Below, piece after piece: positions 33,145 to 42,100 of a stretch of 56,159 nucleotides of DNA. The notes under the pieces were generated by a model. It saw only the letters and a program-made list of their open reading frames with translations. It was not told where the DNA came from and searched no databases. This DNA is from DATGKR01 sp035294565. Lineage in GTDB: Bacteria > Actinomycetota > Acidimicrobiia > Acidimicrobiales > Palsa-688. The stretch covers positions 1 to 56,159 of the forward strand of contig DATGKR010000139.1 in the NCBI GenBank assembly GCA_035294565.1. The letters run 5' to 3'. The translations under genes were made by a program, and so were the position numbers. The number at the start of each line of letters is the position of its first letter. Within the stretch, counting starts at the first letter, position 1.

Positions 33145-33815
33145 GGGCGCTGTTCCCAACCGATCCTCACGTCGGGCCCGCGCAAGTAGACCGGGCTCAC
33201 CTTCTCCGGGGGGAGCTCGGCCCTGCCGGCGGCCACCAGGAGCAGGGCCACAGGCGAGGGATGGTCCATCTCCTCTGGCGCTAGGTCGGCTTCGGGAAGG
33301 TAGCGGCGGGCGCCGTCGCCGGTCACGAGCGGGGGTTCGGGCAGCCGGGCGAGCTCTGCGGCGACCTCGGCCGGGTCGGCGACCGCAGGCTCGCCGAGGG
33401 CGACCATGCCGTCCGCCCCGGGCCTGTACAGGGCCCAGAACAGCTGCCCCCGGCGGGCGTCGACCACGGCCGCAACCGTCCGCCCCGAAAGACGGTGGGG
33501 ATGGGCGAGCAGCTCCAGGGAGGTGCACGGCACGACCGGAACGCCGAGCGCCGAGGCGATCGCCTTCGCCGTGGCGACGCCAACCCGCAGACCGGTGAAC
33601 AGTCCCGGTCCGGCGTCCACGGCGACCCGCCGAACAGCGCCGAGGTCGACACCCGCCAGCCTGGTGGCCGACTGGATCGCCGGAGCGAGCGTTTCCGCGT
33701 GGCGCCGCCCCGCCATCAGCCGGATCTCGGCGGCGACGCCGTCGGGGCCGGCAAGGGCCACGCCGACCTGCGCGGTGGACGTGGCGACGCCGAGGGTCCA
33801 GTCGCCGGAGCTCAT
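33141..33815 (-). CDS. tsaB: t6A biosynthesis scaffold protein TsaB
   Basis: 224 residues. N-terminal LGVATSTAQVGVALAGPDG is the degenerate ASKHA start; RHAETLAPAI and GPGLFTGLRVGVATAKAIASALG are the TsaB hallmarks. It lacks the metal histidines of TsaD and serves as its dimer partner. Overlaps tsaE by four bases (ATGA) and rimI by four bases (GTGA). Confidence 0.93.
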   Translation of the reverse strand: MSSGDWTLGVATSTAQVGVALAGPDGVAAEIRLMAGRRHAETLAPAIQSATRLAGVDLGAVRRVAVDAGPGLFTGLRVGVATAKAIASALGVPVVPCTSLELLAHPHRLSGRTVAAVVDARRGQLFWALYRPGADGMVALGEPAVADPAEVAAELARLPEPPLVTGDGARRYLPEADLAPEEMDHPSPVALLLVAAGRAELPPEKVSPVYLRGPDVRIGWEQRP

Positions 33816-34246
33816 CCCTCGACCGTGACCAGGCGCCCTCCGCCGGTGCCGGCGTGCTCGAGGATCACCTTGTAGCGGGCGGGCGGAAGCGCCGCCGCCG
33901 CCCTCTCGCCCCATTCGACGGCCACGACGGCACCGTCGTCGATGAGCTCCCCCAGAGCGAGGTCGACCACCTCCGACAAGCGCTCCAGGCGGTAGACGTC
34001 CACGTGCACCAGGGGAAACGCCTTCTGCGTCGGGTAGACGTTGACGAGGGTGAAGGTTGGGCTCGTCACCGGCGCCGTCACCCCAAGAGCAGAGGCGAGG
34101 CCCTGCACGAAGGTCGTCTTGCCGGCCCCGAGGTCGCCCTCCAGGAGGACGACCTCGCCGGGGCGCAGCTCGCCGGCGAGCTCCGCGGCGACCTGCCGGG
34201 TCGCCGGCGGGTCGGGGCAGAGATGGGCGGCGATCTGAACCGTCAC
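33812..34246 (-). CDS. tsaE: t6A biosynthesis ATPase TsaE
   Basis: 144 residues from a GTG at 34246. Walker A is LEGDLGAGKTTFVQGLASALG at about 35-54, followed by VTSPTFTLVNVYP with the conserved threonine, and DVYRLERLSEV. ATP hydrolysis by TsaE resets the TsaBD complex. Starts inside the stop of the uracil-DNA glycosylase gene (GTGA). Confidence 0.93.
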   Translation of the reverse strand: MTVQIAAHLCPDPPATRQVAAELAGELRPGEVVLLEGDLGAGKTTFVQGLASALGVTAPVTSPTFTLVNVYPTQKAFPLVHVDVYRLERLSEVVDLALGELIDDGAVVAVEWGERAAAALPPARYKVILEHAGTGGGRLVTVEG

Positions 34247-34815
34247 CTGGCCACCGCCGCAGCCTCGTCCAGGAGCTGGCGGGCACGCACGAAGTCGGCG
34301 CGCATCTTGGCGAGGACCTCGCCGCCGCCTCGCAGCGCGAAAGCGGGATGAAAGGTTGGGACCAAAGTGGCCCTGCCGTAGGGGTACGCCCTTCCGCGCA
34401 GCTGGGTGACGCCCGTCTCGACGCCGAGGAGGGTCTTGGCGGCGAAGTTGCCGACGGTGAGCACGACCGCCGGGCCGATCGCCTCGACCTGAGCAGCCAG
34501 GTAGGGCCGGCAGGCGGCGATCTCGTCGGGGAGGGGGTCGCGGTTGTTGGGGGGGCGGCACTTGACGACGTTGGCGATGTACACCTCGCCGCGGGCGAGG
34601 CCCGCCTCCTCCCGCAGGAGCCGGTCGAGCAGGCGCCCGGACCTGCCCACAAAGGGCCGGCCCTGCAGGTCCTCGTCGCGGCCGGGGCCCTCCCCCACCA
34701 CCATGAGGCGGGCGTTGGGATCGCCCTCGCCGAACACAACGGTCGTCCGCCCCTGCGCCAGAGGGCAGAGCGTGCAGGAAAGGGCCAGCCTCTCGATGTC
34801 GGCGAGCGCGGGCAC
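34243..34815 (-). CDS. Uracil-DNA glycosylase, family 4 (iron-sulfur type)
   Basis: About 190 residues from a GTG at 34815; an ATG at 34884 would add 23 non-conserved residues and reach past the start of the divergent gene. Four cysteines expected to bind a 4Fe-4S cluster are present: CTLC near the start, then KCRPPNNRDP and ACRPYL. The motif VVGEGPGRDEDLQGRPFVG is the catalytic motif A of family 4, and FHPAFALR is the His motif. Removes uracil from DNA for base excision repair. Unusually, it heads the t6A operon. Confidence 0.88.
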   Translation of the reverse strand: MPALADIERLALSCTLCPLAQGRTTVVFGEGDPNARLMVVGEGPGRDEDLQGRPFVGRSGRLLDRLLREEAGLARGEVYIANVVKCRPPNNRDPLPDEIAACRPYLAAQVEAIGPAVVLTVGNFAAKTLLGVETGVTQLRGRAYPYGRATLVPTFHPAFALRGGGEVLAKMRADFVRARQLLDEAAAVAR

Positions 34816-34873
34816 GGGCGGCCATGGTACCGCCCGCCGGATTTCGGCGGCCCGAGGGGCTAGCGTTGGCGGT

Positions 34874-35443
34874 CTGAGCAACATCCAGCCGCCCGACGAC
34901 CCCTGGTCCTACCCCCCGCCCCCGGCCGGGGGCTACCCCCCGCCGCCGGCCGGTGGCTACCCGGGAGGTGGCTACCCCGGCGGCGGCTACCCCGCCGGCG
35001 GCTACGGACCTGCGGGCGGACCCGGATGGGGAGGCCCGCAGCCGGGGTTCTACCTGACCGGCTGGTGGTCGCGGGTAGGGGCGACGATCGTGGACACAGC
35101 CATCCTCTTGATCCCCATACTCGTGATCAGTTTCCTCGGAGGCCGCGCCGGGGGGACCATCCTGGCGGTCGTCGTAGAGGCTTCGTACTACACCTACATG
35201 CTCTCCCGGCGGGGCCAGACGGTCGGGAACATGGCGGTGGGAACGCGCGTCGTCGACGCCCGGACCGGCGGCCCGATAGGGCCGGGGCGGGCCCTCGGCC
35301 GCTGGGCGGCGCAGGTGTTGTTCGGCCTGGGGGTGTTCCTGCTGTTCATCCCGCTGCTGCTCGACTACCTCTGGCCGCTGTGGGACCCGCGCAACCAGAC
35401 CCTGCACGACAAGATCGCCTCCACCGTCGTCGTTCGGGGCTAG
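34874..35443 (+). CDS. RDD-family membrane protein with Gly/Pro/Tyr-rich N-terminus
   Basis: About 189 residues. The first 55 are a low-complexity tract of repeated GGYP units (AGGYPPPP, PGGGYPGGG). Then comes an RDD domain: FYLTGWWSRVGATIVDTAILLIPILVI with the defining Arg and Asp, a second helix, and RRGQTVGNMAVGTRVVDARTG with a third. RDD proteins are thought to act in transport or membrane stress. The start is unclear: CTG at 34874 gives SNIQPPDDP; the only in-frame ATG (34796) lies within the divergent gene. The stop overlaps the convergent peptidase stop. Confidence 0.75.
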   Translation: MSNIQPPDDPWSYPPPPAGGYPPPPAGGYPGGGYPGGGYPAGGYGPAGGPGWGGPQPGFYLTGWWSRVGATIVDTAILLIPILVISFLGGRAGGTILAVVVEASYYTYMLSRRGQTVGNMAVGTRVVDARTGGPIGPGRALGRWAAQVLFGLGVFLLFIPLLLDYLWPLWDPRNQTLHDKIASTVVVRG

Positions 35444-36288
35444 TCGCCGGTCACCTCCGCGACGGCGTGCTCGACGGCCCACGCCGCCATTTCGGCCACG
35501 GCCGCCGGGGAAGCCTCAACCGACCCTGTGGCCGCCGCGACGAGCGCGTCCCCGTCGGCGGCCGTGTGCACCGGGTCGAGAGCCCGGGCGAGACCGTCGT
35601 GGGCGGCTTCTGCCACCAGGCGGCAGCCGAGCTTGTCGAGCCTGGCGTTGGTCGCCACCACGCCGACGGTGGTCGCCCCGAGCGGGGTGGCGGCGAAGGA
35701 CGGGATCCTCGGAGCACCGGGGGCCCGGGCATCGCCCAAGGCGTTGACCGCTACCAGCGCGGCGACGAGCAGGCCTCCCGAGGCGATCCCGCCGGACCCG
35801 AGCCCGCCGGGGCGGCCCGAGCCGGCGCCGCCCCACTTGGCGAGGGTCGCCCCGCAGCCGGCACCCACCCGGCCCGAGCCCACGGCTGCGGGACCGGCCC
35901 GCGCCGACAGGCAGGCGGCGTAACCCTGGTCCGGCCCAGGGCGGACCGCGGGGTCTCCGACACCCAGGTCGTAGACGACCATGCCGACGACGATCGGGAC
36001 CGGCCCGGCGGGCGTCGGCCAACCCGCTCCCCGCTCCTCGCACCAGCGGACGACACCGTCGCAGGCGGCCAGGCCGAACGCCGAACCGCCGGCCAACACC
36101 ACGGCGTCCACCCGGTCGACGGTCCGGCGCGGGTCGAGCAACGCCCACTCGCGTGTCCCGGGGGCGCCACCACGCACCTCGCCCGAGGCGACCGTCCCCG
36201 CCGGCAGGAGCACCACCGAACAGCCGGTGCGGGCCCGCTCGTCGGTCCAGTGCCCCAGCCTCACACCGGGGACGTCGGCGACGTTCAC
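35440..36288 (-). CDS. P1 (S58) family peptidase, DmpA-like
   Basis: 282 residues from a GTG that overlaps the alr stop. The start VADVPGVRLGHWTDERARTGCSVVLLP and the segments GGAPGTRE, LAGGSAFGLAACDGVVRWCEERG and IVVGMVVYDLGVGDP are typical of the DmpA/aminopeptidase P1 family. These proteins cut themselves into two chains at a Gly-Ser bond, making the Ser the nucleophile. The corresponding region here reads GGLGSGGIASGG; the exact nucleophile is not obvious to me. The substrate is unknown, and beta-aminopeptidase activity is only one possibility. Confidence 0.82.
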   Translation of the reverse strand: MNVADVPGVRLGHWTDERARTGCSVVLLPAGTVASGEVRGGAPGTREWALLDPRRTVDRVDAVVLAGGSAFGLAACDGVVRWCEERGAGWPTPAGPVPIVVGMVVYDLGVGDPAVRPGPDQGYAACLSARAGPAAVGSGRVGAGCGATLAKWGGAGSGRPGGLGSGGIASGGLLVAALVAVNALGDARAPGAPRIPSFAATPLGATTVGVVATNARLDKLGCRLVAEAAHDGLARALDPVHTAADGDALVAAATGSVEASPAAVAEMAAWAVEHAVAEVTGD

Positions 36289-37421
36289 CGGCGGTAGACG
36301 CGTGGCACCCGTCCGCTGATTCCGCAGACCACCTCGTAGGGGATCGTCCCCGTCGCCGCCGCCCAGTCCCACGCCCCGATCGTCTCGGCGCCCTGGCTGC
36401 CGATCAGCACCGCCTCGTCGCCGGGCTCGACGTCGGAACCGGTGCCGCAGTCGACGAGGATCTGATCCATCGTCACCGTCCCCGCGATGGGGAGGCGCCG
36501 CCCGCGGATGAGAACCTGGCCGCCCGCCGCACCGAGGGACCGGGTCACGCCGTCGGCGTAGCCGAGCGGCACCGTGGCGACAACGGAGTCCTTCTCGAGG
36601 CGATAGGTGAGCCCATAGGAGATGCGCTCCCCGGCCGGCACCTGCTTCACGTAGGAGACAGCGGCCTTGAGGGACATGACCGGTCGGAGCGGTGGAGCGG
36701 AGCCCTCCCCCAGGGCCGGGAGCAGCCCGTAGAGGGCGATGCCGCAGCGAACCATGTCGAATCGCGCATCTGGATGCCAGATGGCGCCCGCCGAGTTGGC
36801 CGTGTGCCGCAGGCGGGGGCGCACCCCGGCGGCGGCGAGGGTGGCGAGGGCCCGGCGGAACCGCTCCGTCTGCTCCGAGGTGAAAGGGTCGCCCACCCGG
36901 TCGGACACCGCGAAGTGCGTCCAGAACCCCTCCAGCTCGAGCGCCGGGTCGGAGGCGACGGCGCGGGCCAGCTCCACCGCCCGGTCGGGAGGTGCGCCCA
37001 CCCGGTGCATCCCGGTGTCCACCTTGACGTGGACCGGAAATGGCGACGGAACGGAGGCGTCCCGGACCGCCTCGCGTAGCACCTCCAGCCCCTCCCTCGT
37101 GTAGACAGTCGGTGTCAGCCTTGATGACACCACATGAGGCATCGCCGCCGCCGGCGGCTCGGAGAGGGTCAGGATGGGAGCGTCGAGGCCCGCGGCCCGC
37201 AGCTCGAGGCCCTCCTCCACCAGGGCCACGGCCAGCCACTCGGCCCCGGCGCCGAGGGCGGCTCTCGCCACCTCGACGGCGCCGTGGCCGTAGCCGTCGG
37301 CTTTGACAACGGCGCACAGAATGGAGGGGGAGACGAGGGAGGCGAGCGTGCGGGTGTTGTCCGCCACGGCGGCAAGATCCACTTCGGCCCACGCCGGGCG
37401 GAAACCGCAGCGGGGCGTCAA
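36285..37421 (-). CDS. alr: Alanine racemase
   Basis: 378 residues from a TTG at 37421. PLP lysine in AVVKADGYGHGAVEVA, conserved HVKVDTGMHRVG, and the second catalytic base tyrosine in RISYGLTYR; MDQILVDCG near the C-terminal domain. It supplies D-alanine for peptidoglycan. The TTG overlaps the nnr stop (TTGA) and no better start exists before the conserved WAEVDLAAV. Part of the wall-precursor operon. Confidence 0.94.
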   Translation of the reverse strand: MTPRCGFRPAWAEVDLAAVADNTRTLASLVSPSILCAVVKADGYGHGAVEVARAALGAGAEWLAVALVEEGLELRAAGLDAPILTLSEPPAAAMPHVVSSRLTPTVYTREGLEVLREAVRDASVPSPFPVHVKVDTGMHRVGAPPDRAVELARAVASDPALELEGFWTHFAVSDRVGDPFTSEQTERFRRALATLAAAGVRPRLRHTANSAGAIWHPDARFDMVRCGIALYGLLPALGEGSAPPLRPVMSLKAAVSYVKQVPAGERISYGLTYRLEKDSVVATVPLGYADGVTRSLGAAGGQVLIRGRRLPIAGTVTMDQILVDCGTGSDVEPGDEAVLIGSQGAETIGAWDWAAATGTIPYEVVCGISGRVPRVYRR

Positions 37422-38806
37422 GCTCCCACCTCCGACAGGTACCGGGACAACAAGACCGGCAGGTCGCCGGCCACGAGCCCCTCCCTGGGGCCCCTCTGCG
37501 CCGCCTCGCCATGGGCGTGGGCAGCCAGGGCTGCCGCCTCCAACGCCGGCAGCCCCCGGGCCAGGAAGGCGGCGATCACCCCGGTGAGGACGTCCCCGGT
37601 GCCCGCCGTCGCAAGACGCGGGGAGCCGGACGCGGAGACGAGCACCCTGCCTTCGGGTGAGGCGACCACCGTCGTCGAACCCTTCAACAGGAACACCGCA
37701 CCAGTCTCGCTGGCCGCCGCCCGCACGTCGGCGATGCGGTCCTCCCCCGGCGCCCGGCCGGTGAGGCGACGGTACTCCCCCTCGTGTGGCGTCACCACGA
37801 TCGGCGCGTTCCGGCCAGCGGCGACCGAACGCAGCGCATCCAGGCCACCTAGTGCGTTGAGGGCGTCGGCGTCGACGACGGCGGGCAGGTCGGTGGCGGC
37901 GAGCAGCTGCCCGACGGGCGTGTCCGCCCCGGTCGAGCCGCCCGGGCCTCTCGCCCGGTCGCCGAGCCCCGGTCCCACCGCGAGGGCTTTCACCCGGCGG
38001 GCCAGCAGCGACGCCTCGTCGTGCCAGCCTTCCGCCGGCAGGCTCGCCCCCACGTGCTCCCCGGGCGGGAGGCCGCCGCCCGGCGGCGAGCCGGGCACGG
38101 CCACCAGGGCATAGCCCGCGCCTGAGCGCATCGCTGCGCCGGCGACCAGCAAAGGCGCGCCGGTCATAGCCTCCGAGCCGCCGACCACCAGCACCGCCGA
38201 TTGCCACTTGTGGGCCCGGGAGAGACGCCCGGGGAGCATTGAAAGGTCGGCGTCGCCCACCAGCCACGCATCGGCCACCTGCGCGGCCAGGCCCTCGAGG
38301 CCGATGCCGGCCAGCTCGACCGCTCCCGCTTTGTCCGGACCGTCGCCAAGCAGCAGACCGGGCTTGTACGCGCCGAAAGTGACCGTCGCCGCGGCGGCCA
38401 TCGACCGGCCGGCGCCCGTCAGGCCCGACAGGCCAGAGGGTATGTCCACGGCCAGCACCGGGGTGCCCCTGGGGTCGGGCGGGTCGTAGGGCCGGCTGAG
38501 CCCTGTTCCGTAGGCGGCGTCGATCACCAGGTCCGCCGTCGGCAAGCGGGCCGCCCCTGCCTCCAGCGCGTCGAGGACCCGCACCCGGGCCCCCCAGCGG
38601 GACAGCCAGCGGGCGGCGACGCGCCCGTCGGACCCGTTGTTGCCCCGGCCTGCTACCACGACGACCGTGCGCCCGTATGCGCCGCCCATCAGCCGCCTGG
38701 CTGCCCGGGCGACAGCGAACCCGGCCCGCTCGACGAGGACCTCCACCGGCTCGGGCGCCGACCGGTCGACCTCCGCCATCTCCTCGGGGGTGAGGATCGG
38801 GATCAC
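37418..38806 (-). CDS. nnrD: Bifunctional NAD(P)HX epimerase / dehydratase
   Basis: 462 residues from a GTG at 38806. The N-terminal epimerase part (YjeF-N, about 1-205) has VVAGRGNNGSDG and AVDIPSGLSGLTG. The C-terminal ADP-dependent dehydratase (about 215-462) has VVVTPHEGEYRRL, FLLKGSTTVVA and the GTGDVLTG ATP-site loop. The pair repairs hydrated NAD(P)H. Overlaps acpS and alr by four bases each. Confidence 0.92.
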   Translation of the reverse strand: MIPILTPEEMAEVDRSAPEPVEVLVERAGFAVARAARRLMGGAYGRTVVVVAGRGNNGSDGRVAARWLSRWGARVRVLDALEAGAARLPTADLVIDAAYGTGLSRPYDPPDPRGTPVLAVDIPSGLSGLTGAGRSMAAAATVTFGAYKPGLLLGDGPDKAGAVELAGIGLEGLAAQVADAWLVGDADLSMLPGRLSRAHKWQSAVLVVGGSEAMTGAPLLVAGAAMRSGAGYALVAVPGSPPGGGLPPGEHVGASLPAEGWHDEASLLARRVKALAVGPGLGDRARGPGGSTGADTPVGQLLAATDLPAVVDADALNALGGLDALRSVAAGRNAPIVVTPHEGEYRRLTGRAPGEDRIADVRAAASETGAVFLLKGSTTVVASPEGRVLVSASGSPRLATAGTGDVLTGVIAAFLARGLPALEAAALAAHAHGEAAQRGPREGLVAGDLPVLLSRYLSEVGA

Positions 38807-39177
38807 GGCAGGGCTGCTACGACAGCGCCGGCGACACCCGCCGTGTGGGAGATGCTGACCGACCAGCCGCCCACCCCCAGCGCATCGGCGAGGCGGGCGG
38901 CGCGTCCGCCTACCACCAGCCGCGGAGCCCCTCCCGGCGTGCGCACCACGCTCACGTCGGTCCAGTCGATGGCACCTACCCCCACCCCCAGCGCCTTCAT
39001 CACCGCCTCCTTGGCGGCGAAGCGCCCGGCGAGAGTCGGGGCGGGGTTGCGCAGCGTGCCGGCGTAGCTCAGCTCCTCAGCCGAGAAGAGCCGCCGGGCG
39101 AGAGCCGGGCGGCGAGCGAGCACCCGCTCGAAGCGGGTCACGTCCACGAGGTCGAGGCCTAGGCCGAGCACGCTCAC
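38803..39177 (-). CDS. acpS: Holo-[acyl-carrier-protein] synthase
   Basis: 124 residues from a GTG at 39177, normal AcpS size. Mg-binding GLDLVDVTRFERVL at the start and FAAKEAVMKALG in the middle, then SISHT near the end. Transfers phosphopantetheine to acyl carrier protein. Its start overlaps the stop of the GlmS-like gene as GTGA. Confidence 0.93.
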   Translation of the reverse strand: MSVLGLGLDLVDVTRFERVLARRPALARRLFSAEELSYAGTLRNPAPTLAGRFAAKEAVMKALGVGVGAIDWTDVSVVRTPGGAPRLVVGGRAARLADALGVGGWSVSISHTAGVAGAVVAALP

Positions 39178-42100
39178 CGCCGACGCCAGCGTCGGGCCAG
39201 CTCGTACACCGGCTCGGTGAGCAGGTCGACCAGTGGCTCGTCGCCAAGGCGCGACTCGTCGAAGTGAGGTTCGGTCTCGGTGACCGCGTCGGCGAGGGCG
39301 TTGTACCGGGTCCGGTAGCCGCTGAGCACAGCCTTGGCAAGTGCGGCCGGCAGCCGGTCCCGCAACCTCACGTGCAGCAGCGTCAAACCGGTCACCTGCT
39401 GGCCCTGAGCCTCGGGAACCAGGATGACGGTTCGCCCGTCGCTCGCCCCACAAACCACCGTCACCTCCCTCTCCTCGGCCGCCCGGTGCTTGCTGCCCCG
39501 CAGCCGGGGGTCGTCTTCGGTCCTTGAGCGGATCCCCGACGCCACCCCGCCCTTGCCGACCACAGCGGCCGTGGGCGTCGCCGACCAGTCGATCCGGTAG
39601 CGGGTGAACCCCAGCACCTCCTCGACCGCGGGGTCGAGCGCCGCAAGGGTGCGCAGCGCCCGGTAGCCGAGCGCCCCCGGCGCCGCCCCGGCGTCGAGGG
39701 TCGCCCTGACGAGCGGGACTCCGAAGAGGGCCTCCTCGCTGCGGGAGATGCCCACGGTGACGGTCTTGGCCTGGTGTCGGATGGCGTCCACTGGCCTGGT
39801 CAGCTGGTCGATGCCCTCGTTGAGCGCGTCGAGCAGGTCCCCGAGGAGGGCCTCCGGCGTCCCGATCCTGCCCGTTTCGGTCTCGTAAGCCTCGAGGGGC
39901 AGATCCCCCGTGGCGTAGCGGAGGAGTGTCACGAGACGGACCGCCGTCGAAGCGTCCAGATTGCCGTCGAGGCGGCCGGCGCGCAGCTCCGCCAAGAAGG
40001 GTTCGGCGGCCGCGACGAGGGGTGTGCCGGCGACGGGTGTGCCGGCGAGGGCGGCCTCGGCGGCGGCTCGTACGGCGCGCAGGGTCCTCGCCTGGGCGTC
40101 TATGGCGACTGCGGCCTCGTAGCCGAAGAGGTGCCCGGCCATCGCGGCGAGGACGAACGCCAGGCGGGGGTCCGCCGGGGGGACGGTCACCACATGGGCA
40201 CCGCTGCCGGCGAACCGGGCTTCCTCCCCCGCCGCGGCGATCACGACCGGAAGCGCCTTGTGCGCCCGGTAGATGGACACCTCCTTGGCGGCGTCGTCGG
40301 CGTTCGGCCCCGACAAGCCGGCGGCGCAGACCACCACCAGCGGCTCGCAGGACAGGTCGATGTGCTTCTTGTCCTCCGTGGTGTCGGCGGATATCGACCG
40401 GTAGCACAGCTCGGAGAGCTTGATGCGGACCTCCCGGGCGGCGAGGTGATCGGGCCCGCTGCCGACAACCGCCCAGTACCGGCGAGGCGGGGCGACAGCC
40501 GCTGCAAGAGCGGCGATCTGCGCCCGCTGGGCGAGGACTTCCTCCATCGCCGCAGGCAGCCCCTGCAAAGCCGACAGGACCTCATTCCGCTCCCCCGCGC
40601 CCTCGACGCCGGTCGCCTCGGCCAGGGCGGCGGCGAGCAGCCATCCAGCAGCGACCTGGGCGTAAAACGCCTTGGTCGAGGCCACGCTCATCTCCACGTC
40701 GCGCCCGTCGGAGGTGTAGAGGACCCCGTGGGACTTGGCGGCGAGGTCGCTGTTGCGGCGGTTCACGATCGCCACCACGTGAGCGCCACGGGCCCTAACC
40801 AGATCCACCGTGCGGTTGGTGTCAGTTGTAGTGCCTGACTGGCTGATGGCCACGACCAGAGTGTCCCGCATGTCGTCGGCGAGGCCGAAGCCTGACAGCT
40901 CGGTGGCGGGCATGGCGTCGACGTGCAATCCAGGCATCAATTCCCGCGCTGCGGCCGCCACGGCCGCCGCAGCAACAGCGGCGGTCCCCTGGCCGACGAC
41001 GACGACGCGCGTCACCTCCCCGCCTGCCACTCCCGCCACGAGGCGGGCCGGGAGGGAGTCCTCACCGAGGCGCGAGACAAGGAGGCCGTCGGCCCGGCGG
41101 GTTATGCGGCCGCGAAGCGTCTTGTGGAGGGACGAGGGGGCTTCGTTGATCTCCTTGAGCAGGAAGTGCTCGAATCCGCGCCGGTCCACATCCCGGGTGG
41201 TGATCTCGGCCACGGCCACGTCCTGCTCGCAGAGCGCGGGGGCGGGCCCGCGATAGCGGCTCCGGCGGATCCCGCCCAGCGTGCCGGCCGCCTCCCGGCT
41301 CAAGACGACGATTTCGCCCCCGCCGGAGTCGCCATCCATTCGCACGAAACGGTCGGTCTCCTCGACGAGGCCATATGGTTCGCTGGCCACGACGAAGGCG
41401 TCGTCGGCCAGACCCACGTACAGCGCCTGCCCGGATCCGGACAGGGCCAGGTAGAGCTCGTCGGGTGTGGCCGCGGCCGACGCCACGACCGCCACCGAGC
41501 CTTCCAGGCGGCCGACCGTTTCGTGAAAAGCGGTGTCAGCGGTCATCCCCGAGGCGAGGCGGTCCGACATCATCGCGGGGATGACCTTGGCGTCGGTGGT
41601 GACCTCGCCGGGGAGGCTGAGCAGCTCATCCCGGCGCAACTCCAGGTGGTTGTCGACGTCGCCGTTGAGGACCGCCACCACGTAGGGGGAGGCGTCGCGC
41701 CCGAGCTGGTCGGAGTTGACCGGATGGGCGTTGGGTTCGGAGATGACGCCCACGCTCGCCCAACGGGTATGGGCGACCACGACGGCCCTCGCCTCGGGGG
41801 CTTCGATCGCGCGGGCGAGAAGACGGTCGGAGGAGATGGCGCGCCGAAGGGACCGGACGTTGTCCCCCAGCTCGCCGATCTCGGCGGCCGCCTTGTACAC
41901 GAAGCCGAGCGTGTCGCCCTCCCCGGTGAAACGGACCGACCCGGAGGGGAATCCCAGGCCGCCGCGGCGGCTGTCGAGCGCTTCGGCGACGTCGCCGGCG
42001 GCGGGGTCGAGGCCGTGACCGGTGACGAGAACGTGTACCCCGGCCGAGTCCCGGCCTCGAACCTCCAGGCGGTCGAGCGAGGAGAGGACGACCTCGAGGG

